Source: Tolypothrix bouteillei VB521301 (GTDB lineage: Bacteria > Cyanobacteriota > Cyanobacteriia > Cyanobacteriales > Nostocaceae). From it: a stretch of 64,000 bases of DNA. Numbering within the stretch: the stretch's first letter is position 1; each line of letters begins with the position of its first letter. A program made the translations under genes and the position numbers. This document shows positions 9,720 to 20,030 of the stretch, one piece after another. Location: the NCBI RefSeq assembly GCF_000760695.4, contig NZ_JHEG04000001.1, forward strand, positions 62,001 through 126,000. Reading direction: 5' to 3'. Under the pieces are notes generated by a model, which saw nothing but the letters and a program-made list of their open reading frames with translations, had not been told where the DNA came from and ran no database searches.

Positions 9720-12700
9720 TTATTTATCAATAAGTTTCAAAATTTCCGAAAATTGATAGTTACGAGTGAGCTGTTTCAACTCAGTTATCAGAGATGCGTA
9801 CTCTTGAGGAATTTGTTCGATCAGAGATAACACTTCATCATCATCACACAAGAGTACTGCTTGGTGTAAATCATCAATCCAATTAACAGGCATCACCGAT
9901 AAATTCTCAGCTGTGAGTGAAGCACAAGCAAATGGTTTTTCTTGTCTCTGGAAACCCGAAGATAAAACTACATCTGAATATATATACTTCACTCCCAAAT
10001 GTTCTTCCATTTTGGCAAACAGCTCGCTTTCTTGGAAGGGTTTGCAGATAAAATCATTACATCCTGCTTGGAGGGCAAGGGTGCGACTGGTTTTTGATGC
10101 CCTAGCAGATAGAGCAATAACGATCGCCGATTGACCTTCTGGAGTCGAACGAATACGTTGTGTTGTTTGATACCCATCTATTCCAGGCATACGAATATCC
10201 ATCCAAATTAAATGTGGTCGCCACTCTTGCCAAATTTGGATACCTTCTTCTCCATTTTTGGCTACTTGCACCTCAAACCCCACTTGAGTCAGTAGCTTGA
10301 ACAGCAGGTAACCGTTTTCAGGATCGTTATCTACAATTAAAATTCGATAAGCTGGTTGTCTATCCACTAGTCCGATGACTCGACGCTGAATCGGCGCGGG
10401 TGACACATCTGATGCTTTTGCCAACTGAGCTTGAACCTCAACACTAAAAGTACTACCCTTACCGGGAGTACTGCTTACCGTAATAGTACCACCCATTAAG
10501 TGTGCGTATCTGAGGCTAATGGTCAATCCCAGCCCCGTTCCTTCTTGCGAGGATCTGCCAGAATATGTTTGGATAAAAGCATCAAAGATAGTCTCAAGTT
10601 CGTGTGATGCAATCCCGATTCCGGTATCTACAACAGAGAACACAAGAGTCTCGAACACTATAGATTTTTCGTTATCGACCTGATTTTGCCCTTTCTTTGC
10701 TCCTCTTGTTGCTGTCAGAATTACGCTACCTTTTGGAGTAAATTTAACTGCATTACCCAGTAGATTTGTCAAGACTTGCCGGAGTTTGTTAGCATCAGTG
10801 GTGATAAATTGTGGTAAATCTGAAGCAATCTGAAGGGAAAGCTGCAAGCCTTTGGCTTCAGTTCGCTGACGGAACATACTCTCTAAAGAATACAGTAAAG
10901 CATGAAGGTCAAAACTACTTTCATCCAATATGATTCGTCCCGCTTCGATTTTAGATAAATCAAGAACATCATTGATGATGCTTAGCAAGTGCTCGCCGCT
11001 ACGATGCATAATTTGTAAGTTTTCTTGCTGTTCTGGTGTTAGAGATGAGTCATAACTCATAACTTGAGCAAAGCCTAAAATGACATTCAAGGGTGTCCGG
11101 AGTTCGTGACTCATGTTTGCCAGAAAAATACTTTTCGCTTGATTTGCGAATTCTGCAGCTTCCTTTGCTCGTTGCAGTTCAACCTCAGTTTGTTTGCGCT
11201 CGTTAATATCTCGATGCGTTCCTGTCATTCGTAAAGGTTTCCCATTTTCATCCCAAACAACGACTTTACCGTAGTCAGCAATCCATTTCCATTCACCAGA
11301 TTTGGTTTGAAGTCGATAGTCAAATCTATAGGGAACTGAACAATCTTTTAGGTGCGCTTGTAAGATTTCTTTCACCCAAACCTTATCTTCAGGATGAACC
11401 AGTTGTTCCCATGTACTTAAATTTTGGGGGAATTCTCTTGCATCGTAACCAAGCATTTCAAAGTATTTAGGGCTGAAGTAGACTTCATTCGTACTTAAAT
11501 TCCAGTCCCAAAACCCATCTCCCGATCCTTCAAGTGCTAGTTTTAATCGTTCTTCACTGAGTTGCAATTCCAGTGTTCGTTTGCAAACTCGTCTTTCTAA
11601 TTCGACATTTGTCTGTTGTAATGCAAGTAATGAGGCTTGCAGTTGATTTGTCATATCTCTAAATGAATTTGCTAGTTCTCCCAATTCGTCTTCTCGATAT
11701 ACAGTCATCGGATAATTAAAATCTCCCCGAGAAATTTTCTTGGCAGCTGCATTCAAATTTATTAAAGGACGAGTTATCCAGTTAGATGTAATGACTCCAA
11801 TGGCTGTAGCAGAAAAAGCTGCTGCTAGGCATAATAATATAGTAATAAGTGTATTATTATTAATTTGTGCCATAAAATCTGATTCTGGCACGACAATAAC
11901 AATCACCCAATCTAGACCTAGTTTATCTTTATAGGGAATAACTTGTAGATACTGGCGTTGATTGCGATTCCAAAAACTCAATTGCTGACTTTTTTGAAAA
12001 CTTTTAAAACTTCCAAACTTGTCTTGTAAATATTGACTGGTTGCTTGAATTAAAGTGTCGTAACTTTCAGTTGCTTTAATTCGCTCGAACTTGTGACTTC
12101 CATTTTGTTGTTTGAAGGGAAGCCGCTGTCGATCGCTTGAACTTCCTACCAAAAGTCCGTTACGTTCAACAATAAAAATTTTTCCAGTTTGACCAACCTT
12201 GACACTGGCTAAAAATTTCCGAAAGAAGGACAGATCGCAAGCACTAGAGAAGACACCAAGTAGTTTTTTTGTTTTTGGCTCGTAAATGGGATAGTTGGCA
12301 TTGAGGGACATATCTGAATTATCAGACAGCAGGAAAATTGGGCTCCAAACGGGCTTTCCCTCCTCAACAGCGGCGCGGTACCAAGGCCGTTGTTTGAGAT
12401 AAAATTGTGGCATTGTTCTCAGACGACTGAGTTTTCTTCCCTTACGGTCTACAGCGTCGTAATATATTACGCTAGGGTTTGCAGGATCGGAACTCAAGAT
12501 ACTCAGTAGGGGGTTCCGATTGGCAACAATGAAGTCGCCTCGTGCTGTACCCACCATTACGTGGCTAACATTTTCAAATTGCAGGAGTTTGTTAAAAAGA
12601 TAACGTTCCAACGCCGGACGGTTCTGGAAATTTAGATACCCCGAATGAACAGCATCAGCATTTATACGGTTGATTAGTGGTGGGGTGGCTAAATAGTTAG

Positions 12701-12917
12701 TGAGGTACAAATCAACGCGAGACCCTACCTCGCTCATCAACTGATTGGCTATCTCATCAACTGCTTGTTGTCCATTTTTAAATGATAGGTAACCAACTAG
12801 CGCTGTTGCAGCAATCATCTGTAACACGAATGGAATAACGAGCACCCAACTTAGGGACATATAACCTACGCGGTGTTTAAAATTTTGAATATGAGAGGTT
12901 GGGGGTTGATTGCTCAT
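9720..12917 (-). CDS. Hybrid sensor histidine kinase (dCache-HAMP-PAS-HisKA-HATPase-REC)
   Basis: 1065 aa. Order: TM helix at about 25-45, extracytoplasmic Cache sensor at 45-350, TM at 354-376, HAMP at 378-430, coiled coil, PAS with PAC at about 458-585, HisKA with phospho-acceptor H604 (MSHELRTP), and HATPase with G boxes (DTGIGI, GTGLGL). A receiver domain follows with D907 (IWMDIRMPG), then an 80-residue tail without a recognised output domain. It likely senses a small extracellular ligand and passes phosphate through its own receiver. It lies 27 bp downstream of the receiver-GGDEF gene on the same strand, so the two are probably co-transcribed. Confidence 0.93.
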   Translation of the reverse strand: MSNQPPTSHIQNFKHRVGYMSLSWVLVIPFVLQMIAATALVGYLSFKNGQQAVDEIANQLMSEVGSRVDLYLTNYLATPPLINRINADAVHSGYLNFQNRPALERYLFNKLLQFENVSHVMVGTARGDFIVANRNPLLSILSSDPANPSVIYYDAVDRKGRKLSRLRTMPQFYLKQRPWYRAAVEEGKPVWSPIFLLSDNSDMSLNANYPIYEPKTKKLLGVFSSACDLSFFRKFLASVKVGQTGKIFIVERNGLLVGSSSDRQRLPFKQQNGSHKFERIKATESYDTLIQATSQYLQDKFGSFKSFQKSQQLSFWNRNQRQYLQVIPYKDKLGLDWVIVIVVPESDFMAQINNNTLITILLCLAAAFSATAIGVITSNWITRPLINLNAAAKKISRGDFNYPMTVYREDELGELANSFRDMTNQLQASLLALQQTNVELERRVCKRTLELQLSEERLKLALEGSGDGFWDWNLSTNEVYFSPKYFEMLGYDAREFPQNLSTWEQLVHPEDKVWVKEILQAHLKDCSVPYRFDYRLQTKSGEWKWIADYGKVVVWDENGKPLRMTGTHRDINERKQTEVELQRAKEAAEFANQAKSIFLANMSHELRTPLNVILGFAQVMSYDSSLTPEQQENLQIMHRSGEHLLSIINDVLDLSKIEAGRIILDESSFDLHALLYSLESMFRQRTEAKGLQLSLQIASDLPQFITTDANKLRQVLTNLLGNAVKFTPKGSVILTATRGAKKGQNQVDNEKSIVFETLVFSVVDTGIGIASHELETIFDAFIQTYSGRSSQEGTGLGLTISLRYAHLMGGTITVSSTPGKGSTFSVEVQAQLAKASDVSPAPIQRRVIGLVDRQPAYRILIVDNDPENGYLLFKLLTQVGFEVQVAKNGEEGIQIWQEWRPHLIWMDIRMPGIDGYQTTQRIRSTPEGQSAIVIALSARASKTSRTLALQAGCNDFICKPFQESELFAKMEEHLGVKYIYSDVVLSSGFQRQEKPFACASLTAENLSVMPVNWIDDLHQAVLLCDDDEVLSLIEQIPQEYASLITELKQLTRNYQFSEILKLIDK

Positions 12918-12944
12918 TGCTTTTAGTCTAGCGAGTCAAATAAT

Positions 12945-14531
12945 TCATCTAGAATAACTGATACTGTAAGTATTACGCCCTCTTGCCTTTGCAACGTACA
13001 GTGCTTCATCTGCTGTAGCAATTAAGTTTTCCGGTGAGTTTTCTAGTGTGGGAACAACACAAGCAATACCCATGCTTATGGTTACAACTTGACTGATAAG
13101 GGAAGATTCATGAGCAATACCCAGAGCCGCTATTTCTGTTTGAATTTTTTGTGCAATGTGAACGGCTCCATTTAAATCGGTGTTGGGTAAAAGTACGATA
13201 AACTCTTCCCCTCCATAGCGAGCTACCAAATCCGCAGGTCGTCTGCTATTGTTAGCAAGGGCTTGGGCTACTTGTTTCAAGCATATATCCCCTGCTTGAT
13301 GTCCGTAGCGATCGTTGTAGTACTTAAAGTAATCTACATCACACAGGATTAATGCTAAAAAAGTTCCCTCGCGCCGCGATCGCCGCCATTCCTGACTGAA
13401 GGCTTCATCAAAACAACGACGGTTTGCTATTTGCGTTAGACTGTCCAAATTAGCCAACCGTTGGAGTTTTTGATGGGCTTGTCTGAGGGATTCTTCTGCT
13501 TTCTTGCGCTGCATGAGTTCACCAAGCTGAAGCGCAACAGCATTGACGAGCTGGACGATTTTGAACTCATAGGGGATTTGGGACTGTTTGAAGAAAACTA
13601 AAACAGCCAGTAGCTGTTGGTCCAATAGAATGGGAACACCAAAAGCTGCTTTTAATCCACATGCGATCGCTGCTTCAGTCCGTAAGAATACTGGTGGTTG
13701 CACCTGTGCTAAATCCTCAATCCATACAGGTTGTAAAAATTCCCAAACTTGTCCTACTAAGCCCATATAAGGTGCAAACCTTAGAGGGGAACTGGCTTTA
13801 TGAAAGCGATTGAATTGTACCTGTTTGGAGTCATAAGAAGTTCGCCTTAATTGCAAATTTGTGCCATCTTCACTGAGAATCCAAACTTCGGCATAGTCCC
13901 AAGCGATCCCCTGACGCACTTCACATAAAATAGCATCAAGAGCAAGGTCAAAATTAGATGCTTGACTGACTGCTTGAATTGTTTTCAACAACAGTTTAGT
14001 TTCGGCTTCTGCTTGTTCTTTCTCTTGAATTTCTTCGTGCAATCTCTGGTTTTGTGCGGAAAGCTCTTGTCGTTGCTTTTGAATTGTGAGTTGATGGCTG
14101 ATTCGCACTAAAACTTCTTCAGCCTGAAAAGGTTTGGTAATATAGTCTGCACATCCACTTTCAAAAGCCTTCACTTTATCTGTAGCGTCATCCAAGGCGC
14201 TTAAGAAAATAATCGGAATTTCACTGGTTTCTGAAGAGTTTTTTAGCGCAGTACAAACTTCATATCCATCCATATCTGGCATTTTTATATCTAATAAAAT
14301 TAGATCGGGTTTTTCTACTCGAATAGTTTCTATTGCCACATGACCGCTCATCGCCTTCCGAACTTTATACCCGTGTTTGTTAAGGATCGCAGCAAGTATC
14401 CGAAGGTTATCGAGATGGTCATCAACAATTAGTAAATTTGCCTTGGTTGCTAATATCTCTCTTTGGGTTAAACAGCCAGACTCTGTAGATTTTTGAATGT
14501 GTTTGGTGGCTCCATGCATTTTTATAATCAT
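12945..14531 (-). CDS. Response regulator with GAF and GGDEF diguanylate cyclase domains
   Basis: 528 aa. The receiver covers about 30-150 with acceptor D81 (ILLDIKMPD). A coiled coil follows, then GAF at about 190-345 and GGDEF from 365 to the end. The active-site signature GGEEF is at 440-444, with an RPAD inhibitory I-site at 431-434, exactly five residues before it. An active, product-inhibited cyclase making c-di-GMP is therefore predicted. No EAL domain is present. First gene of a two-gene unit with the hybrid kinase downstream, which is the natural candidate for its phosphodonor (inference). Confidence 0.93.
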   Translation of the reverse strand: MIIKMHGATKHIQKSTESGCLTQREILATKANLLIVDDHLDNLRILAAILNKHGYKVRKAMSGHVAIETIRVEKPDLILLDIKMPDMDGYEVCTALKNSSETSEIPIIFLSALDDATDKVKAFESGCADYITKPFQAEEVLVRISHQLTIQKQRQELSAQNQRLHEEIQEKEQAEAETKLLLKTIQAVSQASNFDLALDAILCEVRQGIAWDYAEVWILSEDGTNLQLRRTSYDSKQVQFNRFHKASSPLRFAPYMGLVGQVWEFLQPVWIEDLAQVQPPVFLRTEAAIACGLKAAFGVPILLDQQLLAVLVFFKQSQIPYEFKIVQLVNAVALQLGELMQRKKAEESLRQAHQKLQRLANLDSLTQIANRRCFDEAFSQEWRRSRREGTFLALILCDVDYFKYYNDRYGHQAGDICLKQVAQALANNSRRPADLVARYGGEEFIVLLPNTDLNGAVHIAQKIQTEIAALGIAHESSLISQVVTISMGIACVVPTLENSPENLIATADEALYVAKARGRNTYSISYSR

Positions 14532-14594
14532 TACTATGTAAAATTTTGTTGACTATGTTTGAATTCTTTCCAAAAGTTTAACTATAAAAACAAT

Positions 14595-14600
14595 ATTATA
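14595..14600 (-). promoter_or_regulatory. Possible -10 element for the GGDEF/kinase unit
   Basis: TATAAT on the minus strand, about 64 bp before the start codon of the receiver-GGDEF gene. A short palindrome (CTTGAC...GTCAAG, 14614-14630) lies upstream. No well-spaced -35 was found, so this is tentative. Confidence 0.3.
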
Positions 14601-14741
14601 CAAATCTTAATCCCTTGACTTTATGTCAAGAGGTTGGATTGTAGTTTTTCTAGTAAAACTATTACAAAGTTATTTATATCTAAAATTTAGATTTTTTTTT
14701 AAAATTCTCATCTATTTTTAAGAAAACATGAATTGCATTGA

Positions 14742-15719
14742 CTAATTATTATTAAGAGCATAATATTTTATTATTGCATCATCTCCCCTGTGTTGAACGG
14801 CTCTTTTAACTTGCTGCCACAATTCAGTATTTTCTCGGTAGATACTTAAGGCTGCGATCGCATCTTTTGCGTCTACAATTTTTCCTTCTTCTATTAAAGA
14901 TAATAAAAACTCCAAGGCGCAATCTTGTCGCAGCATTGCTATCGCCAGCAGCCCTGTTCGACGCAATTGTGCGTTTATTGTTTTCTCCCACCAATTTTTT
15001 AGAATAAGAAACGCTTCATTTAATCGCGATTCCCCAAGCGCTAAAGCAGCAAGCTCGCAAACTTGTTCTTCTGAAGTTACAAGAAAACTTGCAATCAAAG
15101 GTAGCGATTGTACGGAAGCAAGTTGTAATAGAGCAATGAAGCATTCCGAGAGAACTTGAGGTGCTTTATCCCCCATGCGAACTTTCAAACGCAGTAGCGG
15201 TACTCCTTGAGCATTCGCAGTATAAGCGATCGCTTTTGCTGCAGCAACTCGTGCTTCCGGTTTTGAATCGGCGAGTAAATCTGCTAATTCGTTCATAACA
15301 TCTGGATAATTCATCCTTACCAAACCTAAAGCGCATATTCCGCGCAAAATTGCTGCTGTGTCTTCTTTTCCTCCCCAAACAGGTTCCATTTGAATGTGAT
15401 GAATTCCTTGAAGAAAAAGACTTTCCTGAGGGGAGTCAAGGCGGTAGAGCGTTTCTGCAATCTCCTTTTTCGCAACACAACCCGGATCTGTTTGTGCTGG
15501 GTTGACCATCATTCGCTCAAACGCTTCAACAAGGTCGGGGAGCAAGTTTGAGATTGCTAATTCTCCTATTATCTTTGCAGCGCGTGCAACAGCTATAGAA
15601 TATTTGCTTTTTAGAGTTTGACGCAGAATCGCGATCGCTCGCTCATCAAGTGGATTTTCTCGAATTTGAGTCAAGACAGATAAAGTTTCTTCAAGCTTGC
15701 GTGATTTTGCCATATACAA
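14742..15719 (-). CDS. HEAT-repeat protein
   Basis: 325 aa of paired alpha helices. Alanine-rich repeats include ARAAKIIGELA, RVAAAKAIAYTA and ELAALALGESRL. The length and repeat style match cyanobacterial HEAT proteins, some of which act in phycobilisome chemistry (CpcE/NblB type); nothing here proves that role. Two starts are possible: ATG 15719 and ATG 15713 two codons later. Divergent from the GMC oxidoreductase. Confidence 0.75.
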   Translation of the reverse strand: MYMAKSRKLEETLSVLTQIRENPLDERAIAILRQTLKSKYSIAVARAAKIIGELAISNLLPDLVEAFERMMVNPAQTDPGCVAKKEIAETLYRLDSPQESLFLQGIHHIQMEPVWGGKEDTAAILRGICALGLVRMNYPDVMNELADLLADSKPEARVAAAKAIAYTANAQGVPLLRLKVRMGDKAPQVLSECFIALLQLASVQSLPLIASFLVTSEEQVCELAALALGESRLNEAFLILKNWWEKTINAQLRRTGLLAIAMLRQDCALEFLLSLIEEGKIVDAKDAIAALSIYRENTELWQQVKRAVQHRGDDAIIKYYALNNN

Positions 15720-15812
15720 GTGAATCAGTACTTAATTGCGGCAACTATATCCATAATGTATATTTTGATGGAACTTCAGTCCTACGGGACAAGTAACCGC
15801 TTTTTCGACAAC

Positions 15813-15818
15813 AGGAGG
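15813..15818 (+). promoter_or_regulatory. Shine-Dalgarno site fixing the GMC start
   Basis: AGGAGG nine bases before ATG 15828. It overrules the longer open frame that begins at 15720 and abuts the HEAT gene. Confidence 0.85.
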
Positions 15819-15827
15819 TTATTAAAG

Positions 15828-17720
15828 ATGGACTTCGTTCCTTACCACAGTGGGTCGGCGGGTTCTTTGCAGGAGCTTGAAACAGCAGTTGCAAACCAAG
15901 TCATAGGAGCTAGATCGTTTATTGCTGCTCCTGTCCAGAAGTTTTACGTGAAATTTCGCACCCAAAACTACCGCCCCAACCATCTTGTAACAATTCGCAA
16001 CAATGTCGATGGTTGGTGGCAAGACATATATGGAGCATACTACAATGGCGAATGGGTCTTCTTTCTAGAGGAATCCAAGTATCGGAACGGTTTCAAGATA
16101 AAGTTTGTACTGGATCGCCAGGTCTGGATGGAAGGAGAGGACATTCAACTACAGCCATTTGGCGAACATATTTTTACAGAAGCAAATGTTTCTTTTGCCT
16201 CAGTTCCACTCCGATATTTACACGGTTATGATAATTTGCGAACTGACGATAGTAAGCTTCAGCAAGATGCTATTCCGAGAAATACTGATGAGACGATTGA
16301 ATATGATGTTGCAATCGTTGGATCGGGTATGGGCGGCGGGATTCTAGCTGACGCGCTCTCCGACAGCGGTCAGCGCGTGCTTGTGCTAGAAGTAGGAAGT
16401 TTGCTCTATCCCACACACATGACAAACCTTCCCGGAGATTGGTCTCGGCTTGCATCGCATCATCAAGTAGGACATTTTACAAACGAGCCAGGATCTGAGT
16501 TCTTGTTCGGCGTACAGATGAACTTTGGGGGTCGCTCTATCTTTTGGTCGGGTCTCATTCCACCCATGCATGATTGGGAAATTCTTGCGTGGCCAGAAAG
16601 TATTGGAGAATACTTAAAGAGCCCTCAGGGATATGACCGTGCGGAAAAACTGATGCGGAAACAAAAAACTCTCGGTCGTTTCCAAAATCGTATAGTTCGG
16701 GAATTGCAAAGTACATTTTCAGATTATAAAGTGGAAGATTTGCCGCGATCGCGCCATCAACCCAATTTAGACAATCAAGGAAGTTTGGAAAATGTTATCG
16801 AAGCGTCTACGGGAACTTTTTCTACAGCCTCATTGCTACTGGATTCTCTTTCATTTAACGGTCCGGTCGGACGAGATAATTTGACGGTCAACTTAAATCA
16901 CTTGGTGACTCACATAGAAACTGATGGTAGCAAAGCTGTTGCTGTTGTATGTCAAGATTTGGTAGGCAATCAGCAACGGCGTTATCGCGCAAAGCGTATT
17001 GTGCTGGCGGCTGGTTCTTTGGAGACTCCACGAATTGCCATACGCAGTCAGCTTTCCGATCCCAATCAAAAAATCGGTGTAGGTTTGACAGACCATCCTG
17101 CTTTTTTCTCAAATACCTACGAGCTGGACGCGAACAGCCCTTATAACGGGTTTGAAAATCATGCCAAGATACTAATGTACCACAAACAGGCAACGACTAC
17201 CGAACATCCTTACAATGTTGAGTTGCTAATCAATCCAAAGTATTGGGATGTAGCACACGCAGATGATGATATTTGGAAGCAAGAAGTCGCAAAAGATCAA
17301 AAGACAACAGTTCGCCTGCAATTTGTTTTTGCCAGTCCGCTTGATGACCGCAACCGGGTTTTTCCACGGGGTGAAGGACAAAAGTTGGGGGTTATGGTAA
17401 ACCGCAATCTCTCCGGCTCAAACCTGTTTAATGAAGTACGGGATTTACGCAATAGTATCCTCGAATTTCTACAAGCACCTCACAACCCCAATGATGGAAT
17501 GCATTTTGGAAATGAAGGAACGGTACATCACGCGGGTGGTTCAATGCGGATGAGTCGCGATCGCACGGGTGTGGTGGATGAAAATCTGAAAATGGAGGCG
17601 TATGATAATCTGTATGTTTGTGATGTGTCTGTGTTTCCCATTATTCCAGCTGCAAATCCGAGTTTGACACTGGCTGCGTTGACTCTTCGTCTGGCTGACC
17701 ATTTGGCTAAGTTGTCGTAA
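15828..17720 (+). CDS. GMC-family FAD oxidoreductase with extra N-terminal domain
   Basis: 630 aa from the ATG with a strong AGGAGG. Residues about 160-630 are a GMC oxidoreductase. The FAD motif VGSGMGGG starts at G165, the HH pair H567-H568 lies in GTVHHAGGS, and N610 lies in NPSLTLAAL. H567 or H568 and N610 fit the catalytic pair. Family members oxidise alcohols, including sugars, choline and sterols. The first 130 residues form a separate beta-rich, Trp/Tyr-rich module (NVDGWWQDIYGAYYNGEW) that resembles a carbohydrate-binding or similar beta-sandwich domain; this reading is inference. Convergent with the YcaO gene. Confidence 0.85.
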   Translation: MDFVPYHSGSAGSLQELETAVANQVIGARSFIAAPVQKFYVKFRTQNYRPNHLVTIRNNVDGWWQDIYGAYYNGEWVFFLEESKYRNGFKIKFVLDRQVWMEGEDIQLQPFGEHIFTEANVSFASVPLRYLHGYDNLRTDDSKLQQDAIPRNTDETIEYDVAIVGSGMGGGILADALSDSGQRVLVLEVGSLLYPTHMTNLPGDWSRLASHHQVGHFTNEPGSEFLFGVQMNFGGRSIFWSGLIPPMHDWEILAWPESIGEYLKSPQGYDRAEKLMRKQKTLGRFQNRIVRELQSTFSDYKVEDLPRSRHQPNLDNQGSLENVIEASTGTFSTASLLLDSLSFNGPVGRDNLTVNLNHLVTHIETDGSKAVAVVCQDLVGNQQRRYRAKRIVLAAGSLETPRIAIRSQLSDPNQKIGVGLTDHPAFFSNTYELDANSPYNGFENHAKILMYHKQATTTEHPYNVELLINPKYWDVAHADDDIWKQEVAKDQKTTVRLQFVFASPLDDRNRVFPRGEGQKLGVMVNRNLSGSNLFNEVRDLRNSILEFLQAPHNPNDGMHFGNEGTVHHAGGSMRMSRDRTGVVDENLKMEAYDNLYVCDVSVFPIIPAANPSLTLAALTLRLADHLAKLS

Positions 17721-17752
17721 ATTGGCGATCGAGATCAATCTTTTATGCTCTT

Positions 17753-17783
17753 GTCTGGAACAGGTGTGAACTCGGTTCCAGAC
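17753..17783. terminator. Hairpin between convergent GMC and YcaO genes
   Basis: GTCTGGAAC and GTTCCAGAC form a perfect 9-bp stem around a 13-nt loop. No long T run follows on either strand, so it is a likely but not canonical bidirectional terminator. Confidence 0.5.
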
Positions 17784-17789
17784 AGTCCC

Positions 17790-20030
17790 TTATAAAAACA
17801 TGGGAATTGGATTGAGCTCGTTCTCCGTTAATGCTTCTTGCATCCAACCCAACTTCACAGGTACATCATAAAGCCGACCCAAACCAAACTGCGCCCAAAA
17901 GTGACGCAGACCGGGAACAACAACTTTAGCAACACATATACCAATGTCTGGACGGGTTTGATCGAGGACAAGCACTTCTAGCCCGTGTTTTATAGCTACA
18001 TCAATACACGTCTGAATATCATCTCGCAAATCATCCCCGGTATATGGAGCGTAATTTCCTTGCACCTTCACAGATAAATTGCTATTAGGCGCTAAATATG
18101 ATTGATTTTCTATAGTTGCGGTTCTACACCAAGTTTGTATATCCTGACGGGAGAATTTGGTTGGAACATTAGGATTCGCACCCCCGGAAAGAAACACCAT
18201 CTGATTCATTTCTGTCACAGCACGCAGTAAAGCGAGTTTTGGATCGAGGTGAGTTCCAAATCCAAATAAAATGTCTTCCGATTGTTGATTTAGGCGTCGG
18301 GAGATAGCTGCAAAAGTAGGAATGTTCAAATCGGTGGTCAGGTCTAACACCCAAAACTCTCGCTGGATCGATGTATAGTAAGTTTTTAGGTTCCGCAAGT
18401 AAGAATCTTCAAAACTATCTATATCAACTAGCGGTCTGTGTAAACGGTTGTACCACCATATTGCTACTGCATCCCGTTCTACTAACTCCAGAAATCCTTG
18501 AAGGATAGCTTCTTCTTGACAAATTCCAGCAGCCGTACCATTTGTATCTGCATAGCAAAAGTTGTAGTCGTCAGGTAGGGGATAGCCGTAGTAACAGTAG
18601 GCGGTCGGTAAATAGTTGAATTTTTGATGGGTGAGAGACCAGATGGGAGTCCATTCAATTTCTCGGTTTTCATCAAATGGTTCGGGTATCCATTGGTTAA
18701 TGTGGTGTTGCTGGTTCCATACTTGGCGATCGCGGTACTGAGTTATGCTGTATTGCATGCACTTATAAGGATGTATTGCCAATTCTCCCAATTCAGCATA
18801 AGTGGCTTTCACCCTTAATTCATCTCCAGTATAAGTTCCTGAATACCGCTCTATGGCTTCTCCCAAAGCGCTCATTTTTGCTTGTGCTGCGGTTTTTCCT
18901 TTACCAAAGCTTTTTGGGCGAACAGCATTCCTGATATGCTCTAACTCCTTACCTTCCCTAGGAAAACTGTGGTCTACAACATAAGCATGAATGAGAGGGT
19001 TTGTCTCAAAGGGTTGAAATAGATTTCTGATGACCCCAGTAATCGGGCTGATGTGATGTTCGTAATATCGAAACGCTTCTTCAGGTAAACAGTGACGAAA
19101 ACCGCCATCGTCAGTAAACTTTTTCTTGCGGCTGGTTAATTCCAATGGTTGCAGCCCTTTGGTGACAAAATAGTTAGGTTCACCGCAACAAAAACATTGA
19201 GGACGACGAACTAAAATGTGACGTTGTAGATTGAGGCTAACGAGATCGAAGGTGAGCAGAGTCTTTTCTAAAGAGTGCTGTTCTGAATTGCTGACCCATT
19301 TCGCAATTTCAGTTGCTGCAATATTCAGTCCCGTGTGTAAAGTAGAAGGCAAAGCAGCACGAGAGATCGGAAACGGCTCAAGAGTTTGCTTTTGTTCTTG
19401 AAGAAAAGATTCGATTTCCCGATTTAACCGCAGCCGTTGCGCCAGACATTCCCAGCATCCCGTATAACCGGGTCGAAAAACTGGACCGATCCAAATCGTA
19501 CCACCAACTGGCTTTAGGAGGAGCCAAGGGCGTTGACTTTGCAAAGCTTCTCGGTTAAAAGTTCCTAAACCGGGTTGGAGATAATCATCGGTGAGAACAG
19601 CAGTCAATTCACCTGAATCGCTTACAGGAATATTTAGAGATTCCAAAATAGCTTTTAAAGGCTCGGCTGTGACATTACCAAAAGTTGCGATCGCAATTTT
19701 AACTTGTTGGAAGCGTTGAGCGGTTAGGTCTGCATCTCTATTAAGCAGATTCCAAAATGCTGCTTCGGGAGGCGGTGTGCTACTTGCATTGGTAATGTAT
19801 CCCTTTTTTTCTAGTTGTTCTAAACCAAAGAGAATCTCGTCAACGGATGCTTGTCCTTGCAGATGCTTGTTCATTTCTTCAACTGTGTAACACCCATTTA
19901 ATAAAGGTGCTAACAGATAATACAAGCGTCCCGTTAAGACAAAATGCCCCTTTTCACTTAAAAGATACACATTCTTTGGAGGAGATAATTCAACATGAAA
20001 GTGGTCTTTAAATTTAGGTTTGATAGGCAT
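17790..20030 (-). CDS. Fused E1-like/YcaO cyclodehydratase (TOMM azoline synthetase)
   Basis: 746 aa. Residues 1-85 look like a PqqD-like leader-recognition element. Residues 90-330 are an E1/ThiF-like domain with CWEC (C192, C195) and CFCC (C279, C281, C282), suggesting a zinc tetrathiolate. From about 355 on is a YcaO domain with nucleotide-binding motifs: SALGEAIER at 387-395, and EEAILQGFLELVERD. The C-terminus has a proline motif (LNPIPMFL) like that of azoline-forming YcaO enzymes. Such enzymes use ATP to cyclise Cys/Ser/Thr of a ribosomal peptide to azolines. No short precursor gene lies next to it. The leader-bearing S74 gene 1.4 kb upstream on the same strand is a candidate substrate (inference). 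Confidence 0.9.
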   Translation of the reverse strand: MPIKPKFKDHFHVELSPPKNVYLLSEKGHFVLTGRLYYLLAPLLNGCYTVEEMNKHLQGQASVDEILFGLEQLEKKGYITNASSTPPPEAAFWNLLNRDADLTAQRFQQVKIAIATFGNVTAEPLKAILESLNIPVSDSGELTAVLTDDYLQPGLGTFNREALQSQRPWLLLKPVGGTIWIGPVFRPGYTGCWECLAQRLRLNREIESFLQEQKQTLEPFPISRAALPSTLHTGLNIAATEIAKWVSNSEQHSLEKTLLTFDLVSLNLQRHILVRRPQCFCCGEPNYFVTKGLQPLELTSRKKKFTDDGGFRHCLPEEAFRYYEHHISPITGVIRNLFQPFETNPLIHAYVVDHSFPREGKELEHIRNAVRPKSFGKGKTAAQAKMSALGEAIERYSGTYTGDELRVKATYAELGELAIHPYKCMQYSITQYRDRQVWNQQHHINQWIPEPFDENREIEWTPIWSLTHQKFNYLPTAYCYYGYPLPDDYNFCYADTNGTAAGICQEEAILQGFLELVERDAVAIWWYNRLHRPLVDIDSFEDSYLRNLKTYYTSIQREFWVLDLTTDLNIPTFAAISRRLNQQSEDILFGFGTHLDPKLALLRAVTEMNQMVFLSGGANPNVPTKFSRQDIQTWCRTATIENQSYLAPNSNLSVKVQGNYAPYTGDDLRDDIQTCIDVAIKHGLEVLVLDQTRPDIGICVAKVVVPGLRHFWAQFGLGRLYDVPVKLGWMQEALTENELNPIPMFL

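Noticed and set aside
15720..15827. Longer start for the GMC oxidoreductase
   Set aside because: The ATG at 15828 has AGGAGG at ideal spacing, and the extra 36 residues would begin directly at the divergent HEAT gene.
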